From contig NZ_SJOD01000009.1 in assembly GCF_004331175.1 (NCBI RefSeq), positions 22,311-86,310 on the forward strand: a DNA stretch of 64,000 bases. The letters run 5' to 3'. The position numbers were made by a program, and so were the translations under genes. Positions within the stretch are counted from its first letter, which is position 1; every line of letters begins with the position of its first letter. Below are positions 18,553 to 29,395 of the stretch, in pieces. The notes beneath the pieces were generated by a model. That model was not told the origin of the DNA. It worked only from the letters and a program-made list of their open reading frames with translations, and did not search any database. This DNA comes from Acinetobacter sp. ANC 4178. GTDB lineage: Bacteria > Pseudomonadota > Gammaproteobacteria > Pseudomonadales > Moraxellaceae.

Positions 18553-19959
18553 GTGGCGCAACAACCACTCGTTTTATTTGTAGATGACGAAGAAGACCTA
18601 TGTACGCTGATGCAAATGATGCTCAGCCGTATGGGGATCGAAACGCATGTGGCTTATCGTTTAGCACAGGCCAAAAAAATGTTGTCTGAACATCACTATG
18701 ATGTTTGTTTTACGGATTTAAATCTCCCAGACGGGAGTGGTTTGGAATTGGTTGAGGAGATTTCTCAACGCTATCCACAGTTACCTGTCGCAGTGCTGAC
18801 CGCCTATGGCAATATGGACATTGCGATTGCCGCACTCAAAGCGGGTGCGTTTGACTTTGTCAGTAAACCGATCAAACAAACCCACCTTGAACAACTGTTG
18901 CAAAAGGCTCTGAACAATCCTGTGCAACAACAGGCTTCTTGCGAAGATGCTCTTGAACAACGCATGCTAATTGGTCAATCCTTACCGATCCAACAACTTC
19001 GCGTGACATTAAAAAAGATCGCTCGTTCACAAGCGCCCGTCTTTATTACGGGTGAATCTGGCACAGGCAAAGAAGTGGTTGCGAACTTGGTCCATCGCCT
19101 CAGTAATCGCAATGAAGGCCCTTTTATTGCGATTAACTGTGGCGCGATTCCTTCCGACCTACTCGAAAGTGAGTTATTTGGGCACAAAAAAGGCAGCTTT
19201 ACTGGCGCAACACAAGATAAGCAAGGTTTAATTCAATCGGCACATGGCGGTAGTTTATTTTTAGATGAAATTGCTGAACTGCCTCTGAATATGCAAGTCA
19301 AATTGCTCCGTGCAGTACAAGAAAAGGCCATCCGCCCCATTGGCTCAGATACTGAAATTGATGTCGATTTCCGTGTGATTAGTGCTAGCCACCAAGACTT
19401 AGAATCACTGGTTCAACAAGGTAAATTCCGACAAGACCTATTTTTCCGCATTCATGTGATGGATTTGGTTCTGCCACCACTCCGCGAACGTGGTCAGGAT
19501 ATTTTAATTCTTGCCCAACATTTTATTCACAAAGTCTGCCGTGAATGGGAAATTGAAGTCAAAATATTAACGACTCGTGCAAAAGATTTTTTATTGGCAC
19601 AATACTATCCAGGTAATGTCCGTGAACTGCGTAACATCATCGAGCGCGCCATTACTTTAAGTGATGAGGATTATATTGATGTTCAGCATTTACAAAGTGC
19701 ACCCTTGCGCCGCAGCATCCATGCACCAGTATCGTCGATCGAGCAAATGCTGACAACGCCTTCAGAATTAACGCTCGCACCTCGAAAATTGCCGGATGAA
19801 GGTCTGGAACTGTATTTAGAAAATATTGAAAAAGAGATTCTGCTGAATGCGTTGAATATTACGCATTGGAATCGTACTTTGGCCGCCAAAAAACTGGGGA
19901 TGTCCTTCCGCTCTTTGCGTTATCGCCTGAAAAAATTTGGACTGGATACCGATGAATAA
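18553..19959 (+). CDS. pilR: Sigma-54-dependent response regulator PilR
   Basis: A 468-residue NtrC-class regulator: receiver with D55 (FTDLNLPDG), AAA+ domain with Walker A GESGTGKE (167-174), the sigma-54 contact loop GSFTGA (214-219), and a C-terminal Fis-type helix-turn-helix (WNRTLAAKKLGMSFRSLRYR). It activates pilA with RpoN. GTG start after a GGGGTG ribosome site. Its stop and that of ctpA are directly adjacent on opposite strands, with no room for a terminator between them. Confidence 0.93.
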   Translation: MAQQPLVLFVDDEEDLCTLMQMMLSRMGIETHVAYRLAQAKKMLSEHHYDVCFTDLNLPDGSGLELVEEISQRYPQLPVAVLTAYGNMDIAIAALKAGAFDFVSKPIKQTHLEQLLQKALNNPVQQQASCEDALEQRMLIGQSLPIQQLRVTLKKIARSQAPVFITGESGTGKEVVANLVHRLSNRNEGPFIAINCGAIPSDLLESELFGHKKGSFTGATQDKQGLIQSAHGGSLFLDEIAELPLNMQVKLLRAVQEKAIRPIGSDTEIDVDFRVISASHQDLESLVQQGKFRQDLFFRIHVMDLVLPPLRERGQDILILAQHFIHKVCREWEIEVKILTTRAKDFLLAQYYPGNVRELRNIIERAITLSDEDYIDVQHLQSAPLRRSIHAPVSSIEQMLTTPSELTLAPRKLPDEGLELYLENIEKEILLNALNITHWNRTLAAKKLGMSFRSLRYRLKKFGLDTDE

Positions 19960-21126
19960 TTAACGGCGATTCGCAATAACCTCTGCAACATGCTCTAGAT
20001 AGGTCTCTTCTTTCATGTCATGTTGCAAGGGATATTGCTGATCGGGTTGAATGCCAATCCCTTCAATCATCTTCCCTGATGGGGTGTAATAATGGGATAC
20101 CGTCATTTGTAGCGCAGCACCATTCGACAAAGGGAACAGTTTCTGTACCACTCCTTTGCCATAACTTTTTTCCCCAATCACCCACGCACGACGATGCTCT
20201 TTCATCGCAGCCGTAAAAACTTCTGCTGCAGATGCAGATCGAGCATTAATTAATACACCGACTTTAAGATTCTGAAACTCTGAGCTAGGTAGAGCTTGAA
20301 ATTGCTGATTACCTTCAGAACGGCTTTTGGTAGTGACAATAATGCCCTGATTTAAAAACAGGTCTGCCGTTTCCACTGCTGCAGACAATAAACCACCGGG
20401 GTTATTTCGCAAATCAATCAGCACGGCCTTAAGACGAGATGGATTATTTTCTTCAATTAAACGCTTAATTTCATTGGCTGTATCTTGTTGAAACACGCGA
20501 ACTTTAAGCAGCAGCACTTGGTTATGTAGCAGTTGTGCCTCAATGTCTGTTTCAATTTTCTTGGTCCGAACCAAACTGATGGGCTTGGTGGTCTGTCCCA
20601 ATTGCACACTTAAAGTCGAGCCAATTGAACCATACAATAACGCATTGACCTGTTCGCGGTTCAGCTTTCTTAATTCTTGATCATCCATTTTGAAAACGGA
20701 AACACCATTGCGTAAGCCTTGCTTATAGGCGTCGGCTTCTGGCTTGAGTCCTTGAATGCTCCATTGACGCTGATTGTCATAACTTAAATTAAAATCGACC
20801 GAAGCCAAGTCGCCATCGGTATATTGCACCAACTGTTTATAATCTTCGGGCGATAAATAACGAGAATAGCGGTCTAAACCACTCACCAAGCCCTGAATGG
20901 CTTGCTGAAACAGTTGTTCATCATTTTTATTATCGACATAATTGTCTTTGACAATCCCATAGATCTGGACAAACTGCTGAATCGACTCCACAGGTACTTC
21001 AGGATAATTTTGTTCGACTTCGTCAAAATCTGGAGCGGTGTCAGTCTCATTCACCGCGCCTATCGCATGACCACAACACATGAATAACGCTGTTAAGGGA
21101 ATAACAAATTTCAAGTGTTGTGTCAT
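19960..21126 (-). CDS. ctpA: Carboxy-terminal processing protease CtpA (S41 family)
   Basis: A 388-residue periplasmic serine protease with a signal peptide (to about GAVNE), a PDZ domain at ~100-190, and the S41 catalytic domain. The Ser-Lys dyad is S299 (in RSASAAEVF) and K324 (in EKSYGKGVV), 25 residues apart as in E. coli Prc. Such proteases trim or degrade cell-wall hydrolases and lipoproteins. It starts 23 nt after gpmI, so it is read from the gpmI promoter, a pairing also seen in pseudomonads. Confidence 0.9.
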   Translation of the reverse strand: MTQHLKFVIPLTALFMCCGHAIGAVNETDTAPDFDEVEQNYPEVPVESIQQFVQIYGIVKDNYVDNKNDEQLFQQAIQGLVSGLDRYSRYLSPEDYKQLVQYTDGDLASVDFNLSYDNQRQWSIQGLKPEADAYKQGLRNGVSVFKMDDQELRKLNREQVNALLYGSIGSTLSVQLGQTTKPISLVRTKKIETDIEAQLLHNQVLLLKVRVFQQDTANEIKRLIEENNPSRLKAVLIDLRNNPGGLLSAAVETADLFLNQGIIVTTKSRSEGNQQFQALPSSEFQNLKVGVLINARSASAAEVFTAAMKEHRRAWVIGEKSYGKGVVQKLFPLSNGAALQMTVSHYYTPSGKMIEGIGIQPDQQYPLQHDMKEETYLEHVAEVIANRR

Positions 21127-21149
21127 TGATTCACCTGTGAAAAACCGAC

Positions 21150-22697
21150 TTAGGCTTGTAGGGTAATGAGATTGCGACCTTGCATTTCTGCGGGAACAGG
21201 CAATTGCATCAAATTTAATAAAGTTGGGGCAACATCCGCTAACACACCACCTTCTGCAATCGTGGCTTGCGTTGGACCCACATAAATAAATGGGACCAAT
21301 TCTGTTGTATGTTGAGTATGAACTTGCCCGCTCACATAATCTTGCATTTGCTCCACATTACCATGATCGGCAGTGATCAGCATATGACCTTTATTTGCCA
21401 TCACAGCATCGTAAACACGCCCCAAACAGGTATCCACCGCTTCTACAGCTTTTACTGCTGCTTGGAATACACCCGTATGCCCCACCATGTCACCATTGGC
21501 ATAGTTCACCACCAAGAGGTCATATTCACCAGAATTAATTGCCGCAACCAATTCATCGGTCACTTCATAAGCACTCATTTCTGGTTTTAAATCATAAGTC
21601 GCAACATTTGGTGATGGGATTAAAATACGTTTTTCACCCGGATATTCGTCTTCACGACCGCCACTAAAGAAGAACGTCACATGCGCATATTTTTCTGTTT
21701 CCGCAATACGCAACTGAGTTTTACCTAAATTAGACAGGTATTCACCCAATGAATTATGCAACGCTTCAGGCATATAGGCTACAGGGGCTTCGATGGTCGC
21801 TTGATAACGCGTTAACATGACAAACATTGATAAATTCGGAACCACTTTACGCTCAAAGCCCGCAAAATCTTTTTCGACAAAAGCTTTGGTAATTTCACGT
21901 GCACGGTCCGCACGGAAATTCATAAATACAATGCTGTCACCATCTTGAACTTTAGCCACATCGCCAATACGTGTAGCTTTGACAAATTCATCAGATTCAT
22001 CGGCTGCGTATGCTTGCTCCAATCCTTCAACTGCCGTTGCAGCCGTACGCACCGCCTCACCTTCTGTCAATAAACGATAGGCTTGTTCAACACGATCCCA
22101 ACGGTTGTCACGATCCATGGCATAGTAACGACCAATCAGTGTGGCAATACGCCCTTGATTTGGATATTGTGCAAATAAAGCATCAAGTTTTTCTAATGAA
22201 GGCTGCGCACTTTTCGGTGGTGTGTCACGACCATCCAAGAACGCATGCAAATACACCTGAGCGCCACGCTTGAGTGCGAGCTCTGCCATGGCCACAATAT
22301 GGTCTTCGTGTGAATGTACGCCGCCTTGTGAGAGCAAGCCCATAATGTGGACTGCACCTTGAGCGGCTTTGGCTTTTTCAACCGCATCAATCAATACTTG
22401 CTGTTCAAAGAAAGCACCAGTACGGATATCTTTGGTAATGCGCGTAAAGTCCTGATACAACACACGACCAGCACCCAAATTCATATGACCAACTTCTGAG
22501 TTGCCCATTTGTCCATCAGGCAAGCCAACATCTTCACCAGAACCCGAGATCAATCCATGCGGATGCTTTTGTTGCATAGCAGTCAAGTTTGGTCGTTGTG
22601 CTGCAAGGAAGGCATTATCTTTAACCGCTTCACGGTGTCCAATACCATCCATAATTACCAATACGTGGGGGACTTTGCCAGCAATTGCATCCGTCAT
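21150..22697 (-). CDS. gpmI: 2,3-bisphosphoglycerate-independent phosphoglycerate mutase
   Basis: A 515-residue two-metal (Mn) glycolytic enzyme interconverting 3- and 2-phosphoglycerate. Seen: N-terminal metal site [12 protein letters not shown], catalytic serine S67 in [12 protein letters not shown], and alkaline-phosphatase-fold C-terminal metal ligands in ITADHGN and HTTELVPF. Cytosolic. Probably the main mutase of the organism. First gene of gpmI-ctpA. Confidence 0.95.
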   Translation of the reverse strand: MTDAIAGKVPHVLVIMDGIGHREAVKDNAFLAAQRPNLTAMQQKHPHGLISGSGEDVGLPDGQMGNSEVGHMNLGAGRVLYQDFTRITKDIRTGAFFEQQVLIDAVEKAKAAQGAVHIMGLLSQGGVHSHEDHIVAMAELALKRGAQVYLHAFLDGRDTPPKSAQPSLEKLDALFAQYPNQGRIATLIGRYYAMDRDNRWDRVEQAYRLLTEGEAVRTAATAVEGLEQAYAADESDEFVKATRIGDVAKVQDGDSIVFMNFRADRAREITKAFVEKDFAGFERKVVPNLSMFVMLTRYQATIEAPVAYMPEALHNSLGEYLSNLGKTQLRIAETEKYAHVTFFFSGGREDEYPGEKRILIPSPNVATYDLKPEMSAYEVTDELVAAINSGEYDLLVVNYANGDMVGHTGVFQAAVKAVEAVDTCLGRVYDAVMANKGHMLITADHGNVEQMQDYVSGQVHTQHTTELVPFIYVGPTQATIAEGGVLADVAPTLLNLMQLPVPAEMQGRNLITLQA

Positions 22698-22783
22698 GAT
22701 TTACACTCTTGTCTATAAATTGGTCGCACTATCTTACCGAATTTTCGTGCAAGACTCCACGTATGCGACAGGGTTAAACTCAC

Positions 22784-22814
22784 TTGTACAGATCGTTTTC
22801 TCTAATCTGTACAA
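22784..22814. repeat. 10-bp perfect inverted repeat between gpmI and lptG
   Basis: Arms TTGTACAGAT (22784-22793) and ATCTGTACAA (22805-22814) with an 11-nt spacer, ending 4 nt from the lptG stop codon. No T-tract follows on either strand. It could be a weak end-of-transcript hairpin for lptFG or an operator for gpmI. Confidence 0.55.
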
Positions 22815-22818
22815 ATTC

Positions 22819-23889
22819 CTAGCGAGCACGGCGCAATAAATAACCACCGACCACAAACATAATGACAATCGGGACAAAGACGAACCAAGCAGGTGATGGA
22901 CTATAGACCAAGCTGGCATAACCCAGAAAGTCCTGTAGATAAAAGAAACCTAGCCCAATAAATAAGGCAATCACCAAACGAAAGCCCATCGATTGTTGGC
23001 GTAATGGTCCAAAAATAAAAGAACAGGCAATCAGAACCAAGGCAATTAAAGCAAAGGGCGAACCCACTTTTTGCCAGAATGCCAACTGATAAGCTTTCGG
23101 CACTTGGCTATATTCCTGCATGTATCGCATAAAACTCACCAGTTGGCTTGGGGATAAATCTTCAGGATCAATAGTGACCATATGGACATATTTAGGTTGC
23201 AATGCCAAAGCCAAAGGTTGTTGAGCTGCATCGCGTTTGACCGCATTGCCGGCATCCTGAATTTCGACCTGTTCAGTGTCTTTTAAATTCCAACGCCCAT
23301 CTTGAACAAATTGTCCTTGTTGGGCATCCAATACACTATTCAAACGATATTCTTGGTCAAAATCGACCACTTGAATATTCCGCAACTGGCCTTGTGAATT
23401 GGCATAATCAATATAAATAAAGCGCTGCCCTTCGCGAGTCCAATAGCCTTTTACTTCACCTAATGCCGCAGCACTCCGGTGACTTTTTACGCTCTTGGCC
23501 TGTTCATTGGTATAGGGAATCACCCACTCACTTAAGACAAAGGATAAAACCACCAGAATTAAAGCCGAGCGAATCACCCAACCCACGATACGCCATAGGC
23601 TAATCCCAATGGAACGCATCACAATCAATTCACTGTTGGATGCCATGGTGCCCAAACCCAATACAGCCCCAATTAAAGCAGCAATCGGTAAAATCTCATA
23701 CAGATAGCGTGGTGCACCCCACAATACAAAAATGAGGGCCTGCCAAGCGGTATACGTATCATTCAGCTCACTCAATTCACCCAAATAGGTAAATAGAATC
23801 TGTAATACCGACAAGACCGCTGTCGCCCCCAACATGGCAAAGGCTGTGGTCTTAGTCACATGTTTTGCGACAATACGACGTGCAAACAT
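22819..23889 (-). CDS. lptG: LPS export system permease LptG
   Basis: A 356-residue inner-membrane permease of the LptB2FG transporter that pulls lipooligosaccharide out of the inner membrane towards the LptC-A-D bridge. Six membrane helices, three on each side of a large periplasmic beta-jellyroll domain (residues ~130-260). Coupling-helix region near MASNSELIVMRSIGIS. It starts 1 nt after the lptF stop, so the two are translated together. Confidence 0.92.
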   Translation of the reverse strand: MFARRIVAKHVTKTTAFAMLGATAVLSVLQILFTYLGELSELNDTYTAWQALIFVLWGAPRYLYEILPIAALIGAVLGLGTMASNSELIVMRSIGISLWRIVGWVIRSALILVVLSFVLSEWVIPYTNEQAKSVKSHRSAAALGEVKGYWTREGQRFIYIDYANSQGQLRNIQVVDFDQEYRLNSVLDAQQGQFVQDGRWNLKDTEQVEIQDAGNAVKRDAAQQPLALALQPKYVHMVTIDPEDLSPSQLVSFMRYMQEYSQVPKAYQLAFWQKVGSPFALIALVLIACSFIFGPLRQQSMGFRLVIALFIGLGFFYLQDFLGYASLVYSPSPAWFVFVPIVIMFVVGGYLLRRAR

Positions 23890-23890
23890 T

Positions 23891-24991
23891 TTAAGACCTC
23901 ACTCGCTGAATCTGTTTCTTAATTTTTGGAGCTAATTTTTGCTTACGTGAGAAAATCGCGGCGGCCATAGCATAGACAAAGAGCGCTAGCGGATAGGCCC
24001 AGATTCCCATTTCCTGTTTGCTGACACGGGTTTTAATCGCCATCATCGCGACAATTAAGCTGGCAAAAATTAATAATGCAGGAAACAGTTTTAAATAACG
24101 GCCCTGACGTGGACTCACTTCAGACAAAGCCACTGCCAATGCCAATGCCACAATCATCACCAATGGGACAAAAATACGCCAACCCAACTCACTCGCAACA
24201 ACTGGATCATTGCGATTCTGCCACAATTTCCCCGTGGTTAAGGCTTCAACTTCACTACTTTCAAATTTGGCTTCTGCATTATTTTCTAAACGCAAACGAT
24301 AACTTTGAAATTCGGCTTGGGTATATTTGGGTTGACCTGGATAAATTTCATACCGACGACCTTGTACCAAATCAACTACATTGGCAGTATCATTTGCCAC
24401 TTCTACCCGTGTCGCTTCTTTGGCCAGAATCATCACATCAGGCTTACCTTCTTTTTCGGCACGCTGGTAGAAGAAAATATCTTTTAGGTTACGCCGATCT
24501 TCAGATAAATCCCCCGCATAAATGGTATAGGGTCCTGATGAAATAAACTCTTTCGGGCGCACTAAATCAAAACCTGTTCGCACCGCTTGAGTATTGGTTA
24601 ACTGGTAGAACTGTCGCAAACCCCATGGTGACATCCACAGCATTAGACCGGCTTGCAACAACATGAAAACCACTGTCATCGGAATTAACAAACGTGCTAA
24701 TCGGTGACGACTAATACCACTACCATTCAAGACCGCCATTTCATGATCGACATATAAACGACCAAAAACCAGCATTAAGCCCATGAAAAAACCCAAGGGA
24801 AGAATCAGCGTTAAAAATTCAGGCAAACGATAACCAATGATGCTAAATAAAATACCTGCATCTAAACGACCTTGAGCAGCAATGCCGAAGTATTTGATTA
24901 ATCGGCCACCCATCATGATTAAGGTCAATAAGGCAATTACAACCAATGAGGTAGACACCACTTGCTTGACTAAATAACGCCGAATAATCAA
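23891..24991 (-). CDS. lptF: LPS export system permease LptF
   Basis: The 366-residue partner of LptG with the same plan: three helices, periplasmic jellyroll, three helices. Seen: YRLPEFLTLILPLGFFMG and the coupling region YVDHEMAVLNGSGIS. The start codon is a TTG at 24991, preceded by GGAAG 7 nt away. lptF-lptG faces away from pepA, a conserved divergent arrangement in gammaproteobacteria. Confidence 0.92.
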   Translation of the reverse strand: MIIRRYLVKQVVSTSLVVIALLTLIMMGGRLIKYFGIAAQGRLDAGILFSIIGYRLPEFLTLILPLGFFMGLMLVFGRLYVDHEMAVLNGSGISRHRLARLLIPMTVVFMLLQAGLMLWMSPWGLRQFYQLTNTQAVRTGFDLVRPKEFISSGPYTIYAGDLSEDRRNLKDIFFYQRAEKEGKPDVMILAKEATRVEVANDTANVVDLVQGRRYEIYPGQPKYTQAEFQSYRLRLENNAEAKFESSEVEALTTGKLWQNRNDPVVASELGWRIFVPLVMIVALALAVALSEVSPRQGRYLKLFPALLIFASLIVAMMAIKTRVSKQEMGIWAYPLALFVYAMAAAIFSRKQKLAPKIKKQIQRVRS

Positions 24992-26999
<2,008 letters not shown>

Positions 27000-27021
27000 T
27001 TGTTCAACCTTAGGGAGAAAT

Positions 27022-27657
27022 ATGGTGGCATTAAATGTCGGTCCAGATTTTAAACAGCGCTGGCTAGAAGCGCCTGAAGCTGTACGTCAGACATTTATGG
27101 ATGATCTGAATCATATTTGTGATTTATTACAGCCCGAGACACAAACACAGCTCTGGCTCGCAGCTGATCAGAAAGCACAAGCACAAGCGCAGCAAACTGT
27201 TGAACAAGCCTATGCCGATCTAAAAGCACGGCTGATTGAAGAAGCACGAGTTCGTCGTCAATTGGCTTTAGAGCAATCCTTGGCCAATAAACGTGCGGCG
27301 GCTGAACAATATGCACAACAACTCTTTGCGGATGAACAACGCCAATTTGCGGAGCAAACACAGACCTTAGACCACTTGCGCCAGCATATTGAACAAGAAA
27401 CGCTGCACTATGCCGAGCGTTATCACGTCAATGATAGTCACCAAAATCTGAACTTTGCCCCAGGCATGGTGCATGTTTCAGATCAACAAATTTTGTCTGA
27501 ATTAGAAACTGTACGCTTACGCTTAGAACTTGAAGCTGAAGCCCACATTGAACAAGCTGTAAGTAAATTCCGTAATAAATTACGTACCGCAGCACAAGAA
27601 GAAATTGAATACATATTACATAATTCTAATTTTTCTGATGTAAAACCAACTGTTTAA
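27022..27657 (+). CDS. Hypothetical coiled-coil protein
   Basis: 211 residues, cytosolic, with no signal peptide. From about residue 55 to 130 it is almost entirely A/Q/E/R/L in heptad-like order, a long predicted coiled coil, with a second helical stretch at ~155-200. Start at 27022 from AGGGAGA (27012-27018). Its position 22 nt after holC suggests cotranscription. In related genomes I recall valS following holC; here this gene and another hypothetical intervene and valS is absent from the window. No function can be assigned. Confidence 0.75.
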   Translation: MVALNVGPDFKQRWLEAPEAVRQTFMDDLNHICDLLQPETQTQLWLAADQKAQAQAQQTVEQAYADLKARLIEEARVRRQLALEQSLANKRAAAEQYAQQLFADEQRQFAEQTQTLDHLRQHIEQETLHYAERYHVNDSHQNLNFAPGMVHVSDQQILSELETVRLRLELEAEAHIEQAVSKFRNKLRTAAQEEIEYILHNSNFSDVKPTV

Positions 27658-27680
27658 TTTTTCTACTCCCAATTTGAGGA

Positions 27681-27720
27681 GTGTCATGAAAATGACACAT
27701 AAATGTCACAACATGGTCAT
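27681..27720. repeat. Hairpin and repeated TGTCA motifs before the 72-residue gene
   Basis: GTGTCAT GAAA ATGACAC (27681-27698) is a perfect 7-bp stem with a GAAA loop. Further TGTCA/TGACA copies follow near 27703-27708 (tgtcac), 27716 (ggtcat) and 27760 (ttgacat). It could be a terminator-like structure without T-tract or a cluster of regulator half-sites. Confidence 0.45.
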
Positions 27721-27787
27721 CACTTTAAAACAAAACTTTGAAGTGTTGACGCCAAAAATTGACATATCAATAAATTAGGAAGAAAAA

Positions 27788-28006
27788 ATGGACCTGCTGA
27801 ACCACGTTTCTCACCGCATTGCTGCTCTCGATTCAGGCGAACAATGGATTGTTTCTGCTCAAAAACTACTGCTTAGCCGCGCCGATTTTCAATCACTTTC
27901 GGTGTTTCTCTCGCGCGAGTCGGAAAAAGGACTTTTTAGCCTCTCCCCACAAGGATTCAGTGCAACTTGGCATGATGAACCTGTCGTGACCATTATTAAG
28001 CATTAA
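27788..28006 (+). CDS. Small hypothetical protein
   Basis: A 72-residue protein without recognisable domain, signal or membrane segment. It is supported by a clear ribosome site (AGGAAGA, 7 nt before the ATG), an uninterrupted frame with ordinary codon use, and its own 130-bp upstream region. It is slightly basic and ends in HDEPVVTIIKH. No function can be assigned. Confidence 0.6.
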   Translation: MDLLNHVSHRIAALDSGEQWIVSAQKLLLSRADFQSLSVFLSRESEKGLFSLSPQGFSATWHDEPVVTIIKH

Positions 28007-28032
28007 CCTTTAAATATTCGCCCCGTAGAATT

Positions 28033-28058
28033 GAGTGACTTGTTTGAACGGGTCACTC
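28033..28058. repeat. Inverted repeat at the convergent junction with dedA
   Basis: GAGTGAC (28033-28039) / GTCACTC (28052-28058), 12-nt loop, overlapping the last codons of the dedA-family gene. No T-tract; may act as a simple transcript-end hairpin. Confidence 0.4.
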
Positions 28059-28601
28059 GATGAACTCAAGGGTTGCAAAAAAGATATTACCCGCACCATA
28101 ACCAATACTCAGTAGAATACCAATCCAGATTAAACTTCCAATGGTGTTGTACCACATGAAACGGGAAAGTTTCATCTCGCCTGCACCCGCAGCAAAAGGA
28201 GCAAACGAACGCACAAAGGGAATAAACCGCGCCAGAATAATGGTCTTGCCACCATGTTTAACAAAGTAATGATTGGTTTTACTCAAATACTCTGGCTTTA
28301 TCCAACGGGAATGACGATGTAAATACTTAAAACCCAGCTTTTTTCCAGTGTAATAATTCACAGCATAGCCCAATATGGCAGCGGTCATGAGTAATATTCC
28401 CATACTATGCAGCTGAATAATGGCAGAGGATGAACACAAAGCACCTACGGCAATTAATAAACTATCGCCTGGCAGAAAAAACATAAAGACAAAGCCTGTT
28501 TCCGCAAAAATAATGAGAAACAAAATGGCATAAATCCATATGCCATACTGCGACAATAAAAGCGGCAGCATTTGTTCTAGATTTAGAAAAAAATCAAGCA
28601 T
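28053..28601 (-). CDS. DedA family membrane protein
   Basis: A 182-residue inner-membrane protein of the DedA/VTT superfamily, members of which flip undecaprenyl phosphate or phospholipids and maintain proton-motive force. Seen: FLPGDSLLIAVGAL and the diagnostic acidic/basic core FVKHGGKTIILARFIPFVRSF...AGAGEMK with the paired arginines. Four to five membrane segments. Short for the family (~200-220), but complete. Separated from the rib operon upstream by a terminator, so it has its own promoter. Confidence 0.85.
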   Translation of the reverse strand: MLDFFLNLEQMLPLLLSQYGIWIYAILFLIIFAETGFVFMFFLPGDSLLIAVGALCSSSAIIQLHSMGILLMTAAILGYAVNYYTGKKLGFKYLHRHSRWIKPEYLSKTNHYFVKHGGKTIILARFIPFVRSFAPFAAGAGEMKLSRFMWYNTIGSLIWIGILLSIGYGAGNIFFATLEFIE

Positions 28602-28662
28602 TACATAAATCTACGCTAATCAATTTAAGTATCACGTGCTTTATTTCACTCGAATAGAAATG

Positions 28663-28690
28663 AAAACAGCCCTGTAGTTTAGGCTGTTTT
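28663..28690 (-). terminator. Terminator of the nrdR-ribD-MTase-ribE operon
   Basis: AAAACAGCC (28663-28671) / GGCTGTTTT (28682-28690), 10-nt loop. On the minus strand it follows the ribE stop by about 20 nt and ends in TTTT. Confidence 0.8.
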
Positions 28691-28709
28691 CGCATCCGAT
28701 ATATACTTT

Positions 28710-29369
28710 TTATTTTAAAAAGCCATTTGCCGCCAAGAAATCCATACTGATTTTTGACTGTGCTTGGGTCTCTGCCGCTTTATCACCCAGCAATAAACGT
28801 TCGATATAACGCGCCAAGACATCGACTTCCAAATTCACTTTAGAACCCGTTTTCCACGTGCCAATATTGGTGCGTTCTGCCGTATGTGGAATTAAGTTCA
28901 GGCTAATAATATTACCGCGCAAATGGTTAATCGTTAAACTGATGCCATCTACTGTCACCGACCCTTTCTCGGCCAAATATTTGGCAATTTCTACAGGTGC
29001 CGTCACTTCAAAATAGAGTGAACGCGCATCTTCACGCACTAAGGTAATCTCACCCACGGCATCCACATGGCCACTGACAATGTGCCCACCAAAACGTGTG
29101 GTCGGCAACATGGCTTTTTCTACATTGACTGGTTGACCAACTTTCCAGTGACCCAAAGTTGTTCGATTCAAACTTTCACGTGACACATCTGCGGCATACC
29201 AATTGTCACCCCATTCAATCACCGTTAAGCAGATTCCATTGGTGGCAATCGAATCACCTAAGTGTACATCGGACATGTCCAAATTCGTTTGAATACGTAA
29301 ACGTACATCACCACCGACACTTTGCAAGCTTTCGACTCGACCAAGGCTTTCAATAATTCCTGTAAACAT
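28710..29369 (-). CDS. ribE: Riboflavin synthase alpha chain
   Basis: A 219-residue riboflavin synthase that dismutates two 6,7-dimethyl-8-ribityllumazine molecules into riboflavin. The two lumazine-binding repeats are visible: MFTGIIESLGRVE...SLNRTTLG...GGHIVSGHVD in the first and SVTVDGISLTIN...LIPHTAERTNIG in the second. Start at 29369 (MFTGII), preceded by AAAGAGAAAG; a frame upstream adds 11 unlikely residues. Last gene of the operon, 26 nt after the methyltransferase. Confidence 0.94.
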   Translation of the reverse strand: MFTGIIESLGRVESLQSVGGDVRLRIQTNLDMSDVHLGDSIATNGICLTVIEWGDNWYAADVSRESLNRTTLGHWKVGQPVNVEKAMLPTTRFGGHIVSGHVDAVGEITLVREDARSLYFEVTAPVEIAKYLAEKGSVTVDGISLTINHLRGNIISLNLIPHTAERTNIGTWKTGSKVNLEVDVLARYIERLLLGDKAAETQAQSKISMDFLAANGFLK

Positions 29370-29395
29370 AATCTTTCTCTTTTTTGAATTTGGAC

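Noticed and set aside
24076..24546. Plus-strand open frame of 156 codons
   Set aside because: Shadow of lptF; composition rich in His/Gln typical of antisense frames.
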